From the NCBI GenBank assembly GCA_963734725.1, contig CAVTIX010000009.1, positions 186,001 to 250,000 on the forward strand: a stretch of DNA of 64,000 nucleotides. The letters run 5' to 3'. Source of the DNA: DASXKD01 sp963734725 (lineage in GTDB: Bacteria > Actinomycetota > Actinomycetes > Streptosporangiales > Streptosporangiaceae). The notes under the pieces were generated by a model. The model ran no database searches. It worked only from the letters and a program-made list of their open reading frames with translations, and was not told the DNA's origin. The position numbers and the translations under genes are program-made. Shown here in pieces: positions 27,772 through 36,723 of this stretch; positions within the stretch are counted from its first letter, which is position 1, and every line of letters begins with the position of its first letter.

Positions 27772-27885
27772 GGCATGACCGGTCGGCGCCCCGATGCTCG
27801 CAGCATGAATCGCCCGGGGAGTCCGGAGGCCATCCCACCGCAGCGGCGCCGAAGTGTGCCCATTGCCTACGAGAATCGTCTTGTC
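27772..27885 (+). repeat. 114-bp exact repeat, copy A
   Basis: These 114 bases are identical to 55278-55391 and in the same orientation, 27.5 kb apart. After the exact part the copies diverge but can still be aligned for roughly another 100 bases. A plus-strand frame starting at ATG 27775 encodes MTGRRPDARSMN to VPIAYENRLV in both copies. It continues EPDKLGTPS and stops here. The stretch 27700-28045 has no other supported gene. The nature of the repeat is unknown. Confidence 0.75.
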
Positions 27886-28045
27886 GAACCTGACAAACTG
27901 GGTACGCCGTCGTGATCTCGGCGAATTCCGGCTGGGCATGTTTGGCCGCCCGGTGCTGGGCAGCTACCGGTGGCATGGCAGCTGGTCCTGCCCTGGCACC
28001 TGGCATTGTGTCCAGCCGAAGGCCCTGGACGGGCGGCCCGTAGCG

Positions 28046-29285
28046 CTATCCCCCATCGACCGGTTCGCCTGTCGGCGGGGTGCGCTGCTCCAATTGGGCG
28101 ACAAGCCTCTCGGCGTTGGCCGCGTCGGCAGCGGCGCCGGGCCCGGCCTGCTGGTAGTTGTGCAGGGCGGCGCGGGCGTACTGCAAGGCGTCGCTGACCC
28201 GGCCATCATCGGCGAGGAGCAGGGCGATGTTGAAGCGGGCCTGCCCGGCTCCGTAGATGTTTCCCCGGATTTCGTGGTGCTTGATGGCTTGCTGGTAGTG
28301 CCGCAGCGCCTGGCGGGTATCGCCGGCGCGGCGGTAGATGACGCCGAGCTGGTTCTCCCTGATTGCGCGCGCTTGGTGGTCGTCGGCGGGGGCGAGGTCG
28401 AGGGATTGCCGGTAGCTGCTTATAGCGGTGTTAAGGTGTTCCAGCAGCACCGCCTCCCCGGCGCCCGCCGCCCGGGCGTCGTCAAGCCGCTCTAGGGCGA
28501 CTGCGCCAAGTGAGCCGAGGTTCTGGGCGCGGCCGAGCCGGTCGTCGGCCGGGCGGATGCTAAGGCTGCGCCGGTACCAGTGCTCGGCCTGGTCCAGGTC
28601 GCGCAGCTCGGGCACGCTGAGGTAGGCGTTGCCGAGGTTAAGGGCTCTCTGCGCTTCGGCCACCCGGTCGTCGATCCGCTGAGCTAGCTCAAGGGCCTCC
28701 TGAAGGATAGGCAAGCAGCCAGGATCATCCCGGTGGCGGAGGATGACCCCGAGCTCGTTGAGAGCCTCGCTGAGGTTGCGGATCTCGCTGCGCTGGAATG
28801 GGGAAAGGCTGGCGGGAGGGGCGGCCAGCGCGGCGGCGGCCCGGTCCCGGAACCACGCGATCCTGGCGGTTTGGAGGGTGGCGGCGGCAGGCCAGTCCCG
28901 CGCCTGCCATGCGAGCCGTACCTGGTAGCCGGTGACGACACTCCACTGCTCTTCGCGGCCGGGCAGCGGCCCACCAGTGGCGGGGTCGGTGACGTCGGGG
29001 GTGACCGCGGCGACCAGCCGGGCCCATTCACCGTCCCGCCCGGTCCGCTCATAAAGGACGCGCAGGCCCTGCAGGCAACCGACCGCGGCGCGCCACAACC
29101 CGGTGGTGCGGGCCAGGTCGAGGGCGTGGCGCAGGTTGGCTTCCTCCGCTCCCAGTACTGGGACGACCTGGTTTTCGCGGCCCGCTTCAGCTTGGTCGAG
29201 GTAGTAGTCGCCGAGCGCGCCGATGGCTTTGGTGTAGGCGCGGGTGGCCCGCTGGGCGGCGGGGGCTTCTGGCAGGCCGTAACTA
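28046..29285 (-). pseudogene. TPR C-terminal part of a split CHAT-NB-ARC-TPR protein
   Basis: Reading from the insertion point, the frame is SYGLPEAPAAQRATRAYTKA, then YYLDQAEAGREN, then at least five tetratricopeptide repeats: NELGVILRHRDDPGCLPILQ, LNLGNAYLSVPELRDLDQAE, LDLAPADDHQ, LGVIYRRAGDTRQALRHYQQ, and FNIALLLADDGRVSDALQYA. It stops at 28046. This is the 3' part of the gene whose 5' part lies at 31088-33187. Removing the 29286-31087 element with one TA joins YATS to YGLPEAP in frame. Confidence 0.82.
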
Positions 29286-29293
29286 GTGCCGCA

Positions 29294-30427
29294 TCAAGCT
29301 ACGTTTGCCCGGTCGATGATGCGCCGTAGTCGTTCGTCGTAGGCGTGGTTGTTGCGCCAGATGATGTAGCGGCGGATCATGCTGGCCTGCTCGTGGTGGC
29401 TGGCGTGGTCGGTGCCATCGAGCGCGAAGTACCGCAGCGCGGTGAACTGGGCCTCGATGCGGTTCAGCCAAGAGGCGTTGGTCGGGGTGTAGGCGATCTC
29501 GGCATTATTCGCGGCTGCCCACTGGCCGACGCGCTTGTCTTTGCGGGTGGTCAGGTGGGGTGAGAAGTTGTCGCAGATGATCGCGATCCGCACTTGCGGC
29601 GGGTAAAGGGAGCGCAGGTAGCGGCAGAATTCCAGGAACCGGGCCCGGGTTTTGCGTGGCTTGATGTGCCCGTAGAGTTTGTCTTCGCCCAGGTCGTAGG
29701 CGGCGAACAGGTGCCGCACGCCCTGGGCGCGGGTGTAGGTGGCGCGCAGCCGGCGCCGGGGTGCGCGGCCGGGTTCCTTGCCCTTGCCGCTGATCGGCGC
29801 CCAGTGCCGGCCGGGCCGTGGCTGAAGGCCGAGCGGCCCGAACTCATCCACGCAGATCACCACCTGCGGGTCGCCCGGGCCTGGGGCCACGTCGCGGTCG
29901 GCGATGGCGTACAGGTGCTCGACCCGGGCCTTCTTGGCCTGGTAGCGCGGGTCTTTGGAGGCCTTCCAGGTCTTTAACCGCTGGAAGGTGACGCCCTCCT
30001 CGCGCAGCAGGGCGCGCAGGCCCTCGTGAGAGATATCGTCGACCACGCCCTCAGCGACCAGGAAGTCCGCCAGCTTGGCCAGGCTCCAGGTGGAGAACGG
30101 CAGGTCATAATCGGCAGGCCGGGACTTGGCGATCTTCTTGGCCTCCCGCCGCTGGCCCAGGGTGAACTTCGGCGCCCGGCCGCCGCGGTATCTCGGGTAG
30201 AGGGAATCGAACCCGTCGGCGTTGAAGTTGCGGATCACATCGCGGACCCGGTCCTCGCTGGTGAACGCGACCCTTGCGATCGCGGCCACATTCATCCCCT
30301 GCGCCGACAGCAGCACCATCTGCGCTCGCCGCCAGGTCACCACCGACCCGCTGCCCCGGCGCACGATCCGCACCAGCCGACGGCCCTCGTCATCATCGAT
30401 CTCACGCACCCGCACACGTTCGCTCAC
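29294..30427 (-). CDS. IS630-family transposase, 377 aa
   Basis: The N-terminal HTH region reads QMVLLSAQGMNVAAIARVAF followed by VRDVIRNFNADGFDSLYPRY. The DDE domain has VVICVDEFGPLG (first Asp), RIAIICDNFSPHLT (second Asp) and YTPTNASWLNRIEAQFTALR (Glu), the classic IS630/Tc1-like set. GTG 30427 (VSERVRVREIDDDEG) is taken as start; the frame is open further upstream to 30472. The gene is intact, so the element may still move. Confidence 0.88.
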   Translation of the reverse strand: MSERVRVREIDDDEGRRLVRIVRRGSGSVVTWRRAQMVLLSAQGMNVAAIARVAFTSEDRVRDVIRNFNADGFDSLYPRYRGGRAPKFTLGQRREAKKIAKSRPADYDLPFSTWSLAKLADFLVAEGVVDDISHEGLRALLREEGVTFQRLKTWKASKDPRYQAKKARVEHLYAIADRDVAPGPGDPQVVICVDEFGPLGLQPRPGRHWAPISGKGKEPGRAPRRRLRATYTRAQGVRHLFAAYDLGEDKLYGHIKPRKTRARFLEFCRYLRSLYPPQVRIAIICDNFSPHLTTRKDKRVGQWAAANNAEIAYTPTNASWLNRIEAQFTALRYFALDGTDHASHHEQASMIRRYIIWRNNHAYDERLRRIIDRANVA

Positions 30428-30550
30428 CGGCCCAGTCTCGGCGATCAGCACCCGGCAGCAGAAGTCCCGCACCAGTCCAGCCGGCGGGGCAACCGTGACC
30501 TGCTACGGCGCTAGCCGCCCGATGTCAGCGGCCGGGTCTAGCGTCAGGAC

Positions 30551-30991
30551 ATGGTGTTCTGGCAGTTGACCATCGACGCGAATGACCCCGCTGCGCTGGC
30601 GCGATTCTGGGCGCAAGCGCTGGGCTATCAGCCGGTGCCGCCGACGGCGCCAGCGACGGCCTGGCACGCGCTCTACCACGCCCGGCTGGGGGAGGACGCA
30701 GCCTTCGACGACCGGCTCTTCGACCCAGACGGCCTGCGCCCGCCGATCTGGTTTCAGCAGGTGCCCGAGGCGAAGGCCGGGAAGAACCGGCTCCATCTCG
30801 ACCTCTACCCCACCGGCCGCGATAACGCGCTGCCCATGCAGCGGCGGATCGAGATCGTCGAGGCGAAGGTCGCCGAACTGACCGGGCTGGGCGCCAGCGT
30901 GCAGCACCGAACCCGGCACGACGACCCGAAGGACCCGACCTACTTCGCGCTCATGCACGACCCGGAAGGCAACGAGTTCTGCGTCGGCTGA
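30551..30991 (+). CDS. VOC-family (glyoxalase/bleomycin-resistance-like) protein, 146 aa
   Basis: ATG 30551 with GTCAGGAC just before it. The product starts VFWQLTIDANDPAALARFWA and ends HDPEGNEFCVG, the usual start and metal-ligand-containing end of vicinal-oxygen-chelate proteins. PIWFQQVPEAKAGKNRLHLD includes the central His. Full length for a single-module VOC protein. Members include glyoxalases, dioxygenases and antibiotic-binding resistance proteins; the ligand cannot be inferred. It lies inside the IS630-type element, divergent from the transposase. Confidence 0.88.
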   Translation: MVFWQLTIDANDPAALARFWAQALGYQPVPPTAPATAWHALYHARLGEDAAFDDRLFDPDGLRPPIWFQQVPEAKAGKNRLHLDLYPTGRDNALPMQRRIEIVEAKVAELTGLGASVQHRTRHDDPKDPTYFALMHDPEGNEFCVG

Positions 30992-31087
30992 AACTCACCG
31001 CGAGACACAGGTCCGCATCCCCGCGACCCACACTGGCGCCCACAGCTAGCTGCTCCGCCACCGGGCAAACGTTGCCTGATGCGGCAC

Positions 31088-33187
31088 TAGTGGCATAAAG
31101 GGCGGTGAAATACCAGGGCAGGGCGGGGTCGATCCGGTAGTAGCCGGACCCGGCGCCGAGGGATTCCAGCAGGCCGATGCCGACGGCCCGGTCCAGCAGC
31201 GCGATCCCAGTGTCGCGGTCCAGCCCGGCCAGCTCCGGCACCGTATCCACCCCGGCGATATCCGGGTTGCCCATATAGCGCAGAGCGTCGACGTCGGCGG
31301 TGTCGCGGAACAGGTGCAGCACCGCCAGCTGGGCCCGCTCGGCATCGGTGAAGCCCTGGGCGAAGCCGTAGCTCAGCGAGGCGGCCAGCGACCGGGTGCG
31401 GCCCAGCGCGGCATCCTCCCCCGCCTCGAGCTGGGCTTCCCCAGCCCGCAGCTGGGTCACGAAGTCTTCGATGGCCTCATTGGTGGTGAGATTGTCGCGG
31501 AGGGCCTGGCCGACGAGGACGGTGATGGTAAGCGGGTTCCCGGCCGCATACCGCAGCAGCGGCCGCCAGTCCGCCCCCGCTAGGTTCTGGCTATGGCGTG
31601 CAGCGAGCGCGGCCGCGAGCTGCAGGCTCTCACGCAGCGGCATCGGCGGGAGCTGGACCCGGGCGGGCAGGTCGCCGAGCCAGTCGTGCTCGTCACGGCG
31701 GGAGGTGAGCAGCACCTTGCACCGGGTGTTTTGGGCCAGGTCACGCAGCAAGTCCACGAGGTCGTCCTGCTCGGCCCGCGTCCAGCCGCTGGGGGTTCCG
31801 GCCGGGAACCCAGTGACCGGCTCGACGTTGTCCCATATCCACAGCACCGGCAGCTGCGCCAGGACCTGAAACACCTGGTCCCGGCGCTCGGCCGGGTCGG
31901 TCACCGCCGCCCACTGAACGCCACTAGCCTCGATCAGCGAGGCGAACAAGTCCCCGGCGGTGCCGACCAACCGGTCGGCGGTCAGGTGATGCTCAAACGA
32001 CGACCACAGCACCGCGCCGGGCCACTCCGGGTGCCCGGGAAGGTCCAGGCCGCCGGTGACCTGGTACCAGCGGGCGAACTCCGCCGCTGTCGATGATTTA
32101 CCCGCCCCGGCGAAGGCGTGCAGCAGCACAACATGCTGGGTGTCGAAGGCGCGGTCCAGCGCCAGCAGCGTCTCGTCCCGGCCGAAGAACCCCGCATCCG
32201 GCGGGCGCGGCACCCCACCCGACCGTGCCTTGCCACCGCCATCCGCCTGGCTTTCGATGGGGATGAGTTTAATCAGCGGTGCATCATGCTGCTCCGGACG
32301 GAGCAGCATCAGCGGCGCGGCCTCGTAGACGACCGGGACGGCCCAGTCCTGCAGCGAGACCGGGATCGCGCCGATCTGGCGGACCGGGTCGGCGGCCAGC
32401 GCCTGCCGGGCGGCGGTCGCGGCCTGACCCAGGGAGCGCCCGGCGAGCAGGTGCGCGTACAGGTCGGCCACGAACTGCGCCGCGGTCACGACGTAGACGT
32501 TGTAGCGCATCGCCACCACACCCGGCACCCCGATGTCGGCGATCTCGGCGGCCAGCGACCCATACGCCCGGATCCGCGCATGCACATCCTCAGTCAGCCC
32601 GTCCTCGTCGCCCGCAGCCAGGCCCGTCCCGGTACCGCCCGGGACTGGCCCGGGCGTATTGGCAGGCGGGCCGGGCGCCTCGGTGTAGCCGGACCGGCAG
32701 GCGTTCAGCACCAGCACCGGCACCCCGGTCCCGGTCAGCAGCCGCCCCAGCGCCGGCCCGTCCACCAGCTGCTGGTTCTCCTGGCTGCCCGGGTCCTCGA
32801 ACAGCAGGTACCCGTGCTGGCCGGGGGCGCACTGGTCCAGCCACCGACACCCCGTACATCAGCGGCGACAGTCCGATCCCACCGCCTGCTCCTCCGCCAC
32901 CTGAACCGTCCTCGCCCGCCTGGGGGCCGAGGCCGGCCGGGTCGAGCCAGGTGCCGTGGCCGTCGAAGTGCACCACGTGATACGGCCGGCCCGCCGCATA
33001 CGCGGCCTCCAGCACCTGCGACAGCCGCTTGAAGGTGGCCGGGCGCAGCACATCCAGATCCAGGCCCTCCATCCGCCCCGCCCCGCCCCGGACCAGCCCG
33101 CTGGCCACCGACCGGAACGGCACATCATCCCGGCCGCCGGGCCGGGCAATCACCAGCAGCACCCGCAACCGGTCCCGCGGGCACCGC
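31088..33187 (-). pseudogene. CHAT-NB-ARC part of a split STAND-type protein
   Basis: From the 5' side, RLRVLLVIARPGG and RPYHVVHFDGHGTWLDP carry the catalytic His of a CHAT (caspase-like) protease. A frame change near 32850 follows, then QHGYLLFEDPG and VPVLVLNACRSGYTE with the catalytic Cys. The NB-ARC ATPase has GRDETLLALDRAF, P-loop LLHAFAGAGKSSTAAEFA, Walker B VLWIWDNVEPV, and LTSRRDEHDWL. The frame enters the IS630-type element at ALYATS. The first residues are lost at the IS110 junction near 33187. CHAT-STAND proteins are linked to programmed death and phage defence; this copy is inactive. Confidence 0.83.
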
Positions 33188-34345
33188 GTGTTCCGTGTGT
33201 CGTCGCAGAAGGCAGCCGACCTGCGCCGGTTCCTGTCCCGGCATGCCAAGAGCAACGGCATTGACGCCGACACCCTGGCCCGGCTGCCCTTGTTCGACCC
33301 GGCCGGGCTGCGCCCGCTGGTCCTGCCCGGCGCCGAGCGGGCCGCGCTGGACCGCCGGGTGCGCGCCACAGACCGGCTCACTCAGGCCGGCGCCGACCAC
33401 AAGCGCCGGATTAAGGACCTGGCCCGCCAGCTGCTGCCCATGAGCCCGCTGACCAGCGGGCTCGGCGCCGCCGACCTGGCCGTCCTCGAACGCTACGCAG
33501 ACCCGAATGCCCTGACCAGGCTGGGCATGACACGGCTCACCGCGCTGATCACCAAGGCCTCGCACCACCATCAGGGCGCCGAGCGCGCCAGCCAGTGGCT
33601 GGAGGCCGCCCAGGCGTCGCTCGCGCTCTACGACGGCCACCCCGCCGTCGACTTCGCCGGCCTGGCCGCCGAGGTTGCGACCGAAGTGCGCCTGCTGCGC
33701 GCCACCCAGGCCGAGCTCGCCGCCCACGCCGCCGAGCGCGAAGCCCGCTACCAGGCCGTGGACCCGGACGGGCTCGCCCGGTCGCTGCCCGGGCTGGCCG
33801 AGGTCGGCGGGCCCGCGCTGACCGCGTGCATGGGCGATCCGGCCCGGTTCGGCAACGGCAAGCGTTTCCGCTCCTTTACCGGCCTGACTCCCAAGGCCTC
33901 CGAGACCGGGGAAACCGACCGCAAAGGCCAGCCCATGTCCAAGGCCGGCTCCTCGCTGCTACGCACCACCCTGGTCCGCGCCGCCGACACCGCCCGCAAG
34001 CAAGACCCCCAGCTCGCCCGCATCTACTACCTGCAGATGACCGAACGCGGCAAAGACCACCTCGGCGCGCTCTGCGTGGTCGCCGCCTGCCTCGCTGAGC
34101 GAGCCTGGACCGTCATGCGCCGCGGCACGCCCTACGTCATCTGCGACACCAACGACCAGCCCGTCACCCCGGACCAGGCTAAGGCAATCATCGCCGGGCG
34201 CTGGATCGTGCCCCCCGAGATCCGCGCCCGCCGGCGCAGCAAGAAGACGGGGAAGGCCCCCCAGAAAGTCCTCGAAGGACAAACGAACGGGGCAGCCTCC
34301 CCCGCGGCACCACTCCACCCCGTCACCGGCGGCCCGTCAAGCTGA
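33188..34345 (+). pseudogene. IS110-family transposase lacking its N-terminal domain start
   Basis: The frame is open from the junction: VSSQKAADLRRFLSRHAKSN, DADTLARLPLFDPAGLRPL, a coiled middle and the C-terminal domain LPGLAEVGGPALTACMGDP with FRSFTGLTPKASETGETD. The C-terminus is complete, but the first 60-80 residues with the first acidic residues are missing. The truncated CHAT gene abuts it head to head, so a deletion removed both 5' ends. Confidence 0.8.
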
Positions 34346-34389
34346 CCCCTTGACAAACAATCCTCCATAGGGAATCAGAACGTCCGCCC

Positions 34390-34575
34390 ATGGGGGCCTT
34401 CGCTGTCAAAGAGCGCGTGCTGTCCTGGCCCGGTGACCTGGTAATCGCCGGGTTGGCTGTTGTGCTGGGTTTCCTCGTAGCTGCTGGTTTGGTGCCGCTG
34501 CGCGGCCGCGGGTCAAGCTGGAGCGCCCGCAGCCGGCGCGCCTGTCAGGGCGCGGGCGAGGACGAACGAGCTTGA
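34390..34575 (+). CDS. possible small single-pass membrane protein, 61 aa
   Basis: ATG 34390 starts a frame with one hydrophobic helix (LVIAGLAVVLGFLVAAGLVP) and a basic tail. There is no strong ribosome binding site and the surroundings are IS remnants. It may be real or a piece of a larger lost gene. Confidence 0.25.
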   Translation: MGAFAVKERVLSWPGDLVIAGLAVVLGFLVAAGLVPLRGRGSSWSARSRRACQGAGEDERA

Positions 34576-34840
34576 CGCCGGCGAGCGGCGGCCGATGATC
34601 GCGAGCGAGGAAAGCCCGCTGGGTTGTGGCTTGCCGTGGACGGGGGTGCTGGCTTCCCGGGGGTCGGTGCGCGAGTGGGGCGGAGTGGTCTCACATCCAC
34701 CCATTCGGCCGCCCGCCTGGGCGGGGACCATGACCGTGTGTTCCGGGGACCGGGCTGCTCAGTCAGATATTCGAGCGCGGCGGGGCCGGCGAGGATGTTC
34801 GGCGAGCTCACCCGGGGCCATGCGACCCCTCCGGGGTCTG

Positions 34841-35873
34841 TCACCGCGCCGCTGTCTGGGGCGCGGCGGGTTGCGGGGCTGCGGCGTGCCCGGCGTCGGT
34901 GAGCAGGCGCCAGGCGCGGGTGATCAGTTTGCGGGCGATGGCGGTGGTGGCGATCTTCTTCCCGCGCCGTTGCGCGATGCGCTGGAAAGTGGCGGCGAAC
35001 TCCGGGCGCCGCTTGGCGGTCCGGGCCGCCTCACACAGCACCCAGCGCAGCCACACCGACCCTTCTTTTCCAGATGTGCCCGTAGCAGGCGGCCCCGGTC
35101 GCTGCCGCGGACCGTCGGGGTCAGCCCGGCCCACGACGCCAGCTTGCGCGCCGAGGCGAACCGGCTGATGTCGCCGACCTCGGCGAGGATGACCAGCGCG
35201 GTGAACGGGCCGATGCCCGGCAGCTGGGCGAGCACCTTGACGCGGGGGCCCGGGCCGGGCCCGCTGGCGGATCTCCGGCTCCAGCCGGTCGATCCGGCCT
35301 TGGAGCGCGCCGGTCAGGCCCAGGTCGTCCTCCGCCAGCTCGCGGGACACCGCGGGCAGCTGGAGCGAGGCCAGCCAGCCGCGGCCCGGGCCGCTCCAGC
35401 ACTCGCCGGCCGGCCGGTCATACCCGTAGCCGGCCACGATGGCATGGATCCGGCCGGGCAGCCGGGTCCGCAGCCGCGCCAGCGCCACCCGGCGCCGCAG
35501 CAGCGCCCGCAGCTGCCAGATCGCGGGCGGGGCGATCCACGCCTCCGGCAGCAGGCCCGCCCGCAGCAGCCGGGCCAAGATCGCCGCGCCGGCCCTTGCC
35601 GTTCTTCAACCGGGCCGAGGCGATCGCCGTGCACCGCGACGGGCGCGCCAGGTGCGGGTCAAACCCGTAATCCTCCAGCAGTTCCACCAGCCAGCTGGCG
35701 CCGTAGGCGGCCTCGAACGCGGCCGGGTCCCCCGGCGGCAAGCCGCCGATCACCTTCAAGATCGGCTCTGCCCCGCTGGGCACGTTGCGGTTGGCGAGCA
35801 CCTCGCCTTTGGCGTCGATGACCGCCACCTGGGAGCGCTTGCGGCGCACGTCGATTCCGACGTAAACAGACAT
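34841..35873 (-). pseudogene. IS110-family transposase, full span but several frameshifts
   Basis: ATG 35873 begins VYVGIDVRRKRSQVAVIDAK, the DEDD start. The frame shifts near 35600 into LARLLRAGLLPEAWIAPP with LRTRLPGRIHAIVAGYGYDR. Near 35240 it shifts into LAQLPGIGPFTALVILAEVG and WAGLTPTVRGSD, and near 35070 into SVWLRWVLCEAARTAKRRP, ending at 34841. All family blocks are present in order, so only three small indels inactivate it. Confidence 0.8.
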
Positions 35874-35917
35874 GGCCGGCCTCCTTTCCGAGCTCGTACG
35901 TCACCCGGAAGCTAAGC

Positions 35918-36565
35918 TCACCGGGCCGAGCAGGAAAGGGGTCCGGCTTCACACCCGGCCCCCACAGTGTCAGCTATGCCGTTCGGCCAGGCCAGTTGCT
36001 CGGCGTGGATCTCCTTGCATAGGCCCAGGCACGCGGCGCAGATGGCGGTATCGCGGGCGAGCTTGCCGGCGGGGTTGTCGAGGGTGGTGGCAAGGCCGGT
36101 GACGTGGCGGCGGTTCTTGCCGCAGAGGCTGCACCGCTGTCGGGTCCCGTCTTCGGGAACGGGCTGCAGCGGACCTAGCGCGGTTTCGGCGGCCTGCCCG
36201 GAGCTGATGACCGCGTCAGCTGTCTCGACGCACTTCTCGCGGATGTAGACACCGGGCCCGGCGACGAGCTTCCGTGTCTTTCGCTGCAGTCGCCCGCAGA
36301 ACGAGCAGGCTAGCTGCGGGGGCTGCCGGCCGAGCGTTCCCCATCGGCGCGCCCCGCCGGCAGACCTGCCGATCTGGTGCACCCGCTGGTGGCTGAGGTG
36401 CAGGGCTGCAGCGAGTTCGCGCAGTGACGCGCCGCTCAGATGCAGGCGGCGTACCGCGCGGTGAAACTCAGCTCTGGCAACCTCGGCATCGTGTTCCGCC
36501 TCGAGGAGCCGTTCCTGCGCTTGCCCGGCTTCTGCCAGCAGGTCCAGGTCCAGGTCGTCTAGCGT
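35918..36565 (-). CDS. HTH protein with two ClpX-type zinc-binding domains, start unresolved
   Basis: Two zinc-binding domains like the N-terminus of ClpX are visible: CSFCGRLQRKTRKLVAGPG with IREKCVETA, and CSLCGKNRRHVTGL with AICAACLGLC. ClpX uses such domains to bind adaptors and substrates. Upstream the same frame stays open and encodes a helical region and a clear HTH-like segment (SGASLRELAAALHLSHQRVH), but has no ATG, GTG or TTG before 36565; the first internal start is the GTG at 36382. Either a CTG start is used, or the 5' end is damaged. No AAA+ module is present, so it cannot be ClpX itself. Confidence 0.6.
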   Translation of the reverse strand, partial: TLDDLDLDLLAEAGQAQERLLEAEHDAEVARAEFHRAVRRLHLSGASLRELAAALHLSHQRVHQIGRSAGGARRWGTLGRQPPQLACSFCGRLQRKTRKLVAGPGVYIREKCVETADAVISSGQAAETALGPLQPVPEDGTRQRCSLCGKNRRHVTGLATTLDNPAGKLARDTAICAACLGLCKEIHAEQLAWPNGIADTVGAGCEAGPLSCSAR

Positions 36566-36723
36566 AAGTAGACAGTAGACATGCGTGCAAGCCGGCGCCT
36601 GATGCCGGTCCCAGACTGGCCAGCCTCATAAGCATCGGTGCATGTGCAGCCGATCCGGCCTCAGGCCGAGTCCGAGAGCGAGCGTGTCCGCACGCGCCCG
36701 TATGTGTTTGCCCGGCCGGAAAG

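Larger units (their letters stand above)
29286..31087. mobile_element. IS630-type element with a VOC passenger gene, 1802 bp
   Basis: The ends are inverted repeats matching at 27 of 30 bases (GTGCCGCATCA, then ACGTTTGCCCGG). They are flanked by TA on both sides (29284-29285 and 31088-31089), the normal IS630 target duplication. Inside are a minus-strand transposase and a divergent plus-strand VOC/glyoxalase gene. Excision restores the interrupted CHAT-NB-ARC-TPR frame exactly, so the element ends are firm. A single end of the same type occurs at 61439-61465. Confidence 0.88.
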
